In this document: positions 1 to 4,545 of the stretch, one piece after another
How the letters are laid out: each line of letters begins with the position of its first letter
Position numbering within the stretch: position 1 is the stretch's first letter
Source of the DNA: Bifidobacteriaceae bacterium
Lineage (GTDB): Bacteria; Actinomycetota; Actinomycetes; Actinomycetales; WQXJ01
Length of the DNA stretch: 6,178 nt
Reading direction: 5' to 3'
NCBI GenBank assembly: GCA_031255075.1
Contig: JAIRTF010000010.1
Location: forward strand, 1-6,178
The notes under the pieces: generated by a model
Database searches by the model: none
Told to the model about the DNA's origin: nothing
The model's input: only the letters and a program-made list of their open reading frames with translations
Position numbers and translations under genes: made by a program

Positions 1-143
1 CCGGGCACGCCGTTAAGGCCGTTACTGACGCTGCCCGCCGGGCCTCTGACGCGGTCAAGAAGGCCGGCGATGCCGTCAAGAAAGCCGCCACCGACGCGGT
101 CCGCAACGACGAAGAAGACGAGGACGAAAAGGCCGAATCCTAA
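1..143 (+). CDS. C-terminus of an unidentified Ala/Lys-rich heptad-repeat protein (5' end outside window)
   Basis: An open frame enters from the left edge (first full codon at base 3) and ends at TAA 141-143, leaving 46 residues. It holds three consecutive near-identical heptads, DAARRAS, DAVKKAG and DAVKKAAT, then DAVRND and a strongly acidic end (NDEEDEDEKAES). The pattern suggests an amphipathic, very basic helix followed by an acidic disordered tail. Such Ala/Lys repeats occur in several unrelated groups (YtxH-like stress proteins, small antitoxin-like proteins, nucleoid-protein tails), so no function can be assigned. No membrane segment is visible in the part present. The gene converges on the epimerase-like gene with a 27-bp gap. 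GC-rich codon third positions and the regular repeat make a coding call likely, but the fragment is short. Confidence 0.72.
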   Translation, partial: GHAVKAVTDAARRASDAVKKAGDAVKKAATDAVRNDEEDEDEKAES

Positions 144-146
144 GCC

Positions 147-161
147 GGCCTAGGTCAGGCC
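147..161. terminator. Possible weak hairpin between convergent genes
   Basis: GGCCT (147-151) and AGGCC (157-161) are perfectly complementary around a 5-base loop. It lies in the 27-bp gap between the stop of the partial left-edge gene and the stop of the convergent epimerase-like gene, where a bidirectional terminator would be useful. There is no T-tract on either side and the stem has only 5 pairs, so chance in GC-rich DNA is a real alternative. Confidence 0.25.
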
Positions 162-170
162 AAGGGCCCA

Positions 171-1061
171 CTACAGGGCTGATTCAACGGTTCGATCCTG
201 GAAGTCAAAGCCGTGGCTTTCCAACGCAGCCGGTTTGACCGGTTGCGAACCCAACAGCAGTTCGCGCGCCGCCAAGCCGGCAGCTTGGACAGCGAAAGTC
301 GGAATGGTCAACCAGTAGGGCCGGTGCTCCAGGCGCGCCAACGAAGCCGTCACCTGACCGGCTTCAGCCAGCTGCGGACCGGCCAGGTTGACCGGACCGG
401 ACAGCGTCTGGTGGGCCAGCGCGAATTCCCAGGCCCGGACCTCATCACGCAGCGAAACCCAGGGCCAGAACTGGTGGCCGCTGCCGACCTGCGCCGCCAG
501 GCCCAGCCGTGTCAGTCGGGCCAACTGCTCCAACATACCCTGTGGGGCCAGCACTAGACCGGTGCGGGCCCGGACCACCCGGGTGACGGATCGGGCAGGA
601 ACAGTGGCGGCTTCCCAAGCCCGGCAGCAGGCCGCCAAGAACCCGCCTCCGCTAGGGGCAGACTCAGACAATTCGGTGGTGCCGGGCGGCGGCAGAAGTC
701 CGTAGTAGCCGCAAGCTGAGGCGTTGACCCAAACCGCCGGCGGCTCAGGGCTGGTGGCAATGGCCTTGGCCAAAGCCACGGTGGGGCCCACCCGCGAATC
801 AACTATCAACTGCCGGTAGGCGGCAGTCCAAGGCCAGTGAGCGGTAGGCGCGCCGTTCAAACAGGCCACGCCTTCAGCCCAGCGGACGGCTTCAGCCAAG
901 ACTGGGTCCACGGTCCAGGCCGGCCGCCCGGTCCAGGAGTATTCATCAGGGCCCCGGCTGGCGCGTCTGACCAGCACCCGCACCTGGTGGCCACCCTGCT
1001 CTAGACGCTGCCTCAAGGCGGTTCCAATCAGCCCGGATGCCCCAGCTATCAGCACGCGCAT
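171..1061 (-). CDS. TIGR01777-family NAD(P)-dependent epimerase-like protein (extended SDR fold)
   Basis: This is a 296-aa protein of the usual length for the TIGR01777 family (YfcH-like, atypical extended short-chain dehydrogenases). The start is ATG 1061-1059 because it opens directly on the first Rossmann strand: MRVLIAGASGLIG carries the GxxGxxG-type dinucleotide-binding loop (residues 7-13). Other family hallmarks are CLNGAP at 67-72 (usually NLAGAP), ASACGYYG at 114-121, GFLAACCRAWE at 140-150, ARTGLVLA at 165-172, FWPWVSLRDEVRA at 198-210, GPVNLAGP at 222-229, and a C-terminal LLLGSQPVKPAAL with HGFDF. The substrate and reaction are not established for this family; a soluble cytoplasmic oxidoreductase or epimerase is the usual inference. 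The frame stays open well upstream of 1061, but that extension is low-complexity and overlaps the flavodoxin gene, so it was not used. The gene is divergent from the flavodoxin gene. A near-ideal -10 hexamer lies 6 bases before the ATG. Confidence 0.93.
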   Translation of the reverse strand: MRVLIAGASGLIGTALRQRLEQGGHQVRVLVRRASRGPDEYSWTGRPAWTVDPVLAEAVRWAEGVACLNGAPTAHWPWTAAYRQLIVDSRVGPTVALAKAIATSPEPPAVWVNASACGYYGLLPPPGTTELSESAPSGGGFLAACCRAWEAATVPARSVTRVVRARTGLVLAPQGMLEQLARLTRLGLAAQVGSGHQFWPWVSLRDEVRAWEFALAHQTLSGPVNLAGPQLAEAGQVTASLARLEHRPYWLTIPTFAVQAAGLAARELLLGSQPVKPAALESHGFDFQDRTVESAL

Positions 1062-1067
1062 GCCTCC

Positions 1068-1073
1068 AGTGTA
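1068..1073 (-). promoter_or_regulatory. Candidate leaderless -10 element of the epimerase-like gene
   Basis: Read on the minus strand, TACACT is followed by GGAGGC and then the ATG at 1061. TACACT matches the actinobacterial -10 pattern TANNNT. The 6-base gap places the predicted transcription start on the A of the start codon, as in leaderless genes. The intervening GGAGG (1067-1063) resembles a Shine-Dalgarno sequence but lies only 1 base from the ATG, too close to work as one in the usual way. No convincing -35 is visible. This is inference from motif and spacing. Confidence 0.45.
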
Positions 1074-1117
1074 AGAGCATTGATGTGACGAACTGATGGT
1101 GTTGTCCCGGAGGGTGA

Positions 1118-1150
1118 GACCGGCCCGGACCGGCCCGCGCCGCCGGGCCG
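1118..1150. repeat. 10-bp tandem repeat with an overlapping 7-bp hairpin in a divergent gap
   Basis: GACCGGCCCG occurs twice head-to-tail (1118-1127 and 1128-1137). The core CGGCCCG of either copy can pair with CGGGCCG at 1144-1150. The second copy gives a 7-bp stem around a 6-base loop (1138-1143). It lies between the divergent epimerase-like and flavodoxin genes, so it could be in a leader or a protein-binding site. It could also be chance in such GC-rich sequence. Confidence 0.35.
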
Positions 1151-1201
1151 CCGCCCTTACCTTGGCTACCAGACGCAGTTGGCAGCGTTCAGCACGTCGG
1201 T

Positions 1202-1207
1202 AGGAGG
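1202..1207 (+). promoter_or_regulatory. Ribosome binding site fixing the flavodoxin start
   Basis: AGGAGG lies 4 bases before ATG 1212. This choice discards an in-frame ATG at 1179, which has no such site and would add 11 residues ahead of the conserved first beta-strand. Confidence 0.8.
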
Positions 1208-1211
1208 GATC

Positions 1212-1730
1212 ATGGCGACTTTGATAATTGTCGAATCTTGCTACGGCAACACCAGCGCCGTGGCTGAGGCGATCGGTGAAACCCTGGACTCGATGGCGGC
1301 CATGTCCACCCGGCTGGTCCAAGTACAGGACGCCCCTGAGACAATCCCTGATGGCACCGATCTGTTGGTCTTGGCGGCGCCCACCCATGACTATTCGCTG
1401 CCGACCCATAAGACCAGATTGAAGGCCCACCGCCGGGGCGCCATCCGGTTCCATCCGATTGGTCTGCGTGAATGGATCGCCGCAGTGCCACCAATCCCGG
1501 ATTTGCAAATCGTCACAGTGGACACCGCCTTCAAGACCGGGTTTGTGCCATCAACCGCCGGCAAGGCGGCCGCCAAACTGCTCAAGCGCAAAGGCTTTGA
1601 ACAGGTTCACCGCGGCGCCACCTTCTTTGTCACCGACCATTCCGGTCCGCTTGATGAAGGTGAACTGATCCGCGCCCAAGCCTGGGCCAACACCCTGGCC
1701 TCGCTGGTCAAAGCAACGGCCGGCACCTAG
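1212..1730 (+). CDS. Flavodoxin-domain protein
   Basis: This is a 172-aa protein starting at ATG 1212 behind a strong AGGAGG. The first strand and phosphate-binding loop read LIIVESCYGNTSAVAEAI (residues 4-21), the FMN-phosphate loop pattern of flavodoxins. DLLVLAAPTHDYSLP at 50-64 corresponds to the second flavin-contacting loop. GLREWIAAVP (84-93), a Gly/Ala/Lys-rich KAAAKLLKRKGFE (118-130) and GPLDEGELIRAQAW (145-158) match the actinobacterial group annotated only as flavodoxin domain-containing. The likely role is a soluble FMN-binding electron carrier or small flavoprotein in the cytoplasm. The redox partner is unknown and nothing nearby identifies one. Length is close to that of long-chain flavodoxins. 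It has its own ribosome binding site and converges on crgA, so it seems to be a single-gene transcript. Confidence 0.86.
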   Translation: MATLIIVESCYGNTSAVAEAIGETLDSMAAMSTRLVQVQDAPETIPDGTDLLVLAAPTHDYSLPTHKTRLKAHRRGAIRFHPIGLREWIAAVPPIPDLQIVTVDTAFKTGFVPSTAGKAAAKLLKRKGFEQVHRGATFFVTDHSGPLDEGELIRAQAWANTLASLVKATAGT

Positions 1731-1752
1731 GCGAAACGCACCTTAGGGGAGA

Positions 1753-1785
1753 GCCGCCACGCGGCATCGGCCACTAAGAAGTGGC
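1753..1785. terminator. Two adjacent hairpins between convergent flavodoxin and crgA genes
   Basis: GCCGC-CAC-GCGGC (1753-1765) gives a 5-bp stem. GCCACT-AAGA-AGTGGC (1770-1785) gives a perfect 6-bp stem with a 4-base loop. They lie in the 90-bp gap between the flavodoxin stop (1730) and the crgA stop (1821), where a bidirectional terminator is expected. No clear T-tract follows on either strand; only GAATT follows the second stem on the plus strand. Confidence 0.45.
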
Positions 1786-1820
1786 GAATTCCGGTTACCC
1801 GGAGCCGGGCCGCGGTGGGT

Positions 1821-2072
1821 TCAGTACCAGCCGGACGTCATGCCGAAGCCGGCCAACACCAGACCGAAACCGACCGCCAGGTTCCACCCGCCGATGGCTT
1901 CGATTGGCCAAGCCCCGCCGGACAAGTAGTAGATAACCACCCACAGGCCGCCCAGAATCATGACGGTGACCATAGTGGGAGCCCACCAAGGTGGCGAGAT
2001 CCGCGACTTGGAAGAACCGGTCGGCGCCTTGTAGGCAGCCTTCTTCTGGCGGCGGGAACGAGATTCAGGCAC
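1821..2072 (-). CDS. crgA: Cell division protein CrgA
   Basis: This is an 83-aa protein, about the size of the Streptomyces CrgA and slightly shorter than the mycobacterial one. CrgA is a small divisome membrane protein; in Streptomyces it restrains FtsZ-ring formation, and in mycobacteria it contacts FtsZ, FtsQ, FtsI and other septal proteins. The order is a basic N-tail (PESRSRRQKK), the family signature PPWWAPTM (27-34), TM1 about 32-51 ending IYYL, a short outside loop with AWPIEAIGGWN (54-64), and TM2 about 63-80 containing GFGLVLAGFGM. The start is GTG 2072, chosen because AAGGAG stands 8 bases upstream and PESRSRRQKK is the typical beginning. An upstream in-frame GTG at 2135 would add 21 residues without family support. 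It is divergent from the DUF881 gene, as in other actinobacteria. Confidence 0.96.
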   Translation of the reverse strand: MPESRSRRQKKAAYKAPTGSSKSRISPPWWAPTMVTVMILGGLWVVIYYLSGGAWPIEAIGGWNLAVGFGLVLAGFGMTSGWY

Positions 2073-2076
2073 CGAG

Positions 2077-2087
2077 CCTTCTCCTTC
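2077..2087 (-). promoter_or_regulatory. Ribosome binding site deciding the crgA start
   Basis: On the minus strand GAAGGAGAAGG is followed by CTCG and then GTG at 2072. The AAGGAG core is 8 bases from the start. The alternative GTG at 2135 has no purine-rich site in front of it. Confidence 0.8.
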
Positions 2088-2145
2088 TGCTTTGGCCTGG
2101 TGGCCACCCCGCCGGTTTGGGGTGCCACTGGGCACTGGAGGCGTT

Positions 2146-2163
2146 TAGTCTTAGAACAGACTA
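2146..2163. promoter_or_regulatory. Perfect inverted repeat, possible overlapping divergent -10 elements or operator
   Basis: TAGTCT-TAGAAC-AGACTA is a perfect palindrome with 6-bp arms and a 6-bp spacer, lying in the crgA/DUF881 divergent gap. Each arm, read 5' to 3' on its own strand, is TAGTCT and fits the actinobacterial -10 pattern TANNNT. The plus-strand copy would start transcription near 2158, about 36 bases before the DUF881 start. The minus-strand copy would start near 2151, about 79 bases before crgA. No clear -35 is visible for either. A regulator binding site is an equally good reading. Confidence 0.42.
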
Positions 2164-2193
2164 CCCATCCCGACAAGCTAAGGCAGGTGGCTG

Positions 2194-2991
2194 GTGACAA
2201 CAGCTCCCAATTCGTCACCGCCTGAGCGCGGGTCCAAGCCGAAACATTCGGCTCAACGCGGCCGGGCCACCTATTCAATTGGACTGGTGGCGTTGCTGGC
2301 CGGGCTGTTGTTCACCGCCAACATCCGCTCCCAACCGGACACCGACCTGCGAGACGCGCCTGGGGTCCGGGGAATGGTCTCTGCCAAAGACCGCGAGGTC
2401 AGACGCCTGACCGAAGAACAAGGCCAATTGACCGAACAGGTTGACCAGCTGATGACCTCATTCGGTCAGGGCGCCAACACCACCGACCCGTCCCTGGCGT
2501 TGGCCGCCGGCCAAGGACCGGTGCGGGGGCCGGGCGTGACAGTGATACTGAATGACGCTCCCTCGGATGGGCCGGGCGCCAAAGAAGTCGGTGCGGCGCT
2601 GTCCCAACTGTTGGTTCACCAGCAAGACATTGACGCGGTGCTGAATGCTTTGCGGGCCGGCGGGGCGGAGGCGCTGGCGGTTCAAGGCCAGCGGATTGTC
2701 TCCAACACGCAGGTCAGATGTGTGGGCAATGTGATTCTGGTGGCCGGTCAGGTCTATTCACCGCCTTACCGGATTGAGGCTATTGGCCCAGCCGACCAGT
2801 TGGCCGAATCGCTATCAGCCGAACCGGTTTTGGACATGTATAGAGCCCGGGCGGCTCGCCTTGGTTTGGGCTGGGATGTCATTCCACAACAGGACTTGAC
2901 AGTGGAGGGGTCACGAGCGGTTGGTGTAGGTTTGCGGTACGCTCGCGCAGGTAGTGATACTCCCGCAACTGTAAGGACTAATAATGGGTGA
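2194..2991 (+). CDS. DUF881 family membrane protein
   Basis: This is a 265-aa protein of the DUF881 family (M. tuberculosis Rv0012 type), whose biochemical role is not known. It has a basic cytoplasmic N-tail, one membrane segment about 27-44 (SIGLVALLAGLLFTANI), a likely coiled coil at 61-90 rich in E/Q/L, and then the extracytoplasmic domain. Family signatures are GPVRGPGVTVILNDAP (108-123), LVHQQDIDAVLNALRAGGAEA (140-160), RCVGNVILVAGQVYSPPY (175-192) and YRIEAIGP (192-199). The start is GTG 2194, with a modest AAGGCAGG 6 bases upstream. It is the first gene of a three-gene + strand cluster, and its stop overlaps the sortase start by 8 bp, so the two are probably translationally coupled. 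Position beside crgA and pknB suggests a division or cell-envelope role, which is inference only. Confidence 0.95.
   Translation: MTTAPNSSPPERGSKPKHSAQRGRATYSIGLVALLAGLLFTANIRSQPDTDLRDAPGVRGMVSAKDREVRRLTEEQGQLTEQVDQLMTSFGQGANTTDPSLALAAGQGPVRGPGVTVILNDAPSDGPGAKEVGAALSQLLVHQQDIDAVLNALRAGGAEALAVQGQRIVSNTQVRCVGNVILVAGQVYSPPYRIEAIGPADQLAESLSAEPVLDMYRARAARLGLGWDVIPQQDLTVEGSRAVGVGLRYARAGSDTPATVRTNNG
2973..2977 (+). promoter_or_regulatory. Ribosome binding site for sortase inside the DUF881 3' end
   Basis: AAGGA is 6 bases before ATG 2984 and lies within the last codons of the DUF881 gene. With the 8-bp overlap it supports coupled translation. Confidence 0.7.
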
Positions 2992-4213
2992 GGCGTCGTG
3001 GTTTGACGGCCCGGAAGGAGAACCGGAGCTGCAGCCCAAGTGGCGTCCGGTTCCGCCGGACTCTAATGCCCCGGTGCCCGATGCCGCGCCCGGTGCCCAG
3101 CCGCCCACCGTTCCGTCTTCGAGCGGGGAGACCCCCGTAGATCTACTGTCCTCCGCCCAGGAGGCCGCGCCGGGTCCCGATTCTCCACCAGCAACCGAAG
3201 CGGCCCTTGGCGGGCTTTATGGTGTGCCGACCCGGGATGGTTGGCAGCCGAGTTCGTTGGTGGAGCTGTTCGGCAAACCGGAGACGGCTGGAGAGTCCGA
3301 ATCCGCTGCGGCACCAGCCGAGCCAACCAGCAGTGCCGGCGACGGAGCGCCGCCAGTCACCGCGCCATTCATCCCGCCGCGCGGTGTGATCCCGCCGGCT
3401 CAGACTCCGGCCGGCAGTTCGGCTGACACGCCGCCGACTGGTCAACCGGTTGTCACCACCAACCGCGGTGATGAGGCATCGAAACAGAAAAAGCGCCGTG
3501 GTGCGGCTGTGGTCGGGGTGATCGGGGAACTGTTCATCACCGTTGGCGTGCTACTGGGCCTATATGTGGTCTGGGAGTTGGTTTGGACTGATGTTCAGGC
3601 CGGCGCCGAAGTCAAGGAAATCCTCAAACAGACCATTGAGCAGCCAGATTGGGTCGAGCCGCTGGCCTCAACCACAGCGCCGCTTCATGATCCGACCATT
3701 GAACCGCCGCCGGTTGATGCCGATCCGTTGGCCACCCCGGCAGCCGGCCAAGTCTGGGCAACCATCCATGTGCCCCGCTGGGGTTTGGACTACAACGTGC
3801 CAATTGCTGAGGGGGTCAGCCTGCCCCAGGTCCTCAACCGGGGCATGGTGGGCCACTACGTCGGCACGGAGGGGCCTGGGCGGATCGGCAACTTTGCTAC
3901 CGCCGGTCACCGGACCACTTACTCCAAGCCCTACAACCGGGTCGCCGAGCTGAAGGATGGCGATTCGCTGATTGTTGAAACAGCCCAGTACTACTTTGTC
4001 TACAAGGTTTACGGCCGGGACATTGTCTACCCGCAGGACACTTGGGTGATTTGGCCGGTGCCGACCGATCGGAACGCCGTCCCCACCAAACGGCTGATCA
4101 CTTTGACCACCTGCCATCCGATGTTCTCTGCTGCGCAGCGGTACGTCATCTGGGGAGAGATGGCCTACTGGGTGGACAAGAGTGAGGGCACGCTGGCGGA
4201 GTTGGAGGGCTGA
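2984..4213 (+). CDS. Class E-type sortase with long disordered N-terminus
   Basis: This is a 409-aa membrane-bound cysteine transpeptidase. Sortases cut a C-terminal sorting signal and attach surface proteins to peptidoglycan outside the membrane; actinobacterial class E enzymes typically use LAxTG-like signals. Residues 1-166 are Pro/Ala/Ser/Glu-rich and look disordered, apart from a compact stretch at about 76-99 (GGLYGVPTRDGWQPSSLVEL and what follows). KQKKRR (167-172) precedes one membrane segment about 174-200, giving N-in/C-out topology. The catalytic domain is about 256-393. The catalytic triad is visible: His309 in NFATAGHRTTY, Cys377 in LITLTTCHP, and Arg386 in SAAQRYVIWGE. It is longer than many sortases because of the N-terminal tail. 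No LPxTG or LAxTG substrate is seen in this window, which fits a housekeeping enzyme with dispersed substrates. It ends 5 bp before the 108-aa membrane gene. Confidence 0.94.
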   Translation: MGEASWFDGPEGEPELQPKWRPVPPDSNAPVPDAAPGAQPPTVPSSSGETPVDLLSSAQEAAPGPDSPPATEAALGGLYGVPTRDGWQPSSLVELFGKPETAGESESAAAPAEPTSSAGDGAPPVTAPFIPPRGVIPPAQTPAGSSADTPPTGQPVVTTNRGDEASKQKKRRGAAVVGVIGELFITVGVLLGLYVVWELVWTDVQAGAEVKEILKQTIEQPDWVEPLASTTAPLHDPTIEPPPVDADPLATPAAGQVWATIHVPRWGLDYNVPIAEGVSLPQVLNRGMVGHYVGTEGPGRIGNFATAGHRTTYSKPYNRVAELKDGDSLIVETAQYYFVYKVYGRDIVYPQDTWVIWPVPTDRNAVPTKRLITLTTCHPMFSAAQRYVIWGEMAYWVDKSEGTLAELEG

Positions 4214-4218
4214 TCGGA

Positions 4219-4545
4219 ATGTACGGCTGGTTGTGGCGTAATCTGCCTGGTCCGTGGTGGGTCAAGACGTTGATGTTGGCGGCGGCCGCCACCGGTGTAG
4301 TGGCGTTGTGTTTCCAGTTCGTTTTCCCGTGGGCTTCACCAATGCTGCCGTTCAACAACGTGACAGTTGAAGATGACGGCAGTTCAACCCCGCCGCCCAC
4401 CACCCCGCCGGTGGTGCCTCCAACTGAGGACGAGGAATTCCCGGGCGGTGATCAGCCGGGTGATCAACAACCCACCGATGAGGGAACCGAAGAACCGCCC
4501 GACGAATCAGGCGACGGCGAACTCGCCGGCGAAGGCTCCGGCTAG
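4219..4545 (+). CDS. Small single-pass membrane protein with Pro-rich, acidic external tail
   Basis: This is a 108-aa protein of unknown function. The N-terminus MYGWLWRNLPGPWWVKTLML leads into one membrane segment about 15-37, followed by FPWASPMLPFNNVTV (36-50). From memory, this beginning plus the PFN-VTV block resembles a small uncharacterised membrane protein found beside actinobacterial sortase and pknB genes, but I could not check that. The tail has a Pro/Thr-rich stretch (55-69, SSTPPPTTPPVVPPT) and then a strongly Asp/Glu-rich, Gly-containing end. The basic N-terminal side (R7, K16) and acidic tail favour N-in/C-out topology. The start is ATG 4219, with GGAGG 10 bases upstream; the gap to the sortase stop is 5 bp, so it is likely cotranscribed. 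A partner or regulator of the sortase is possible but unproven. Its TAG overlaps the pknB stop. Confidence 0.85.
   Translation: MYGWLWRNLPGPWWVKTLMLAAAATGVVALCFQFVFPWASPMLPFNNVTVEDDGSSTPPPTTPPVVPPTEDEEFPGGDQPGDQQPTDEGTEEPPDESGDGELAGEGSG
4542..4545. other. CTAG shared by two convergent stop codons
   Basis: The plus-strand 108-aa gene ends with TAG at 4543-4545. The minus-strand pknB ends with TAG at 4544-4542. The CTAG palindrome therefore supplies both stops and the genes overlap by 4 bp, leaving no intergenic room for a terminator. Confidence 0.95.

Noticed and set aside
1179..1211. Earlier ATG (1179) for the flavodoxin protein
   Set aside because: It adds 11 residues before the first beta-strand and lacks a ribosome binding site; ATG 1212 has AGGAGG 4 bases upstream.
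1062..1508. Upstream extension of the epimerase-like frame to a 445-residue protein
   Set aside because: The added part is Arg-rich low-complexity translation overlapping the flavodoxin gene antisense. The conserved Rossmann start begins at the ATG at 1061.
2073..2135. 21-residue N-terminal extension of CrgA from GTG 2135
   Set aside because: There is no ribosome binding site there, while GTG 2072 has AAGGAG at good spacing and gives the family's usual start and length.
3668..4117. 149-residue minus-strand open frame inside the sortase gene
   Set aside because: It is antisense to the catalytic domain, has no recognisable domain or ribosome binding site, and is explained by the codon composition of the real gene.
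2984..4545. A sortase substrate encoded in the window
   Set aside because: None of the proteins ends with an LPxTG or LAxTG motif followed by a hydrophobic stretch and basic tail.
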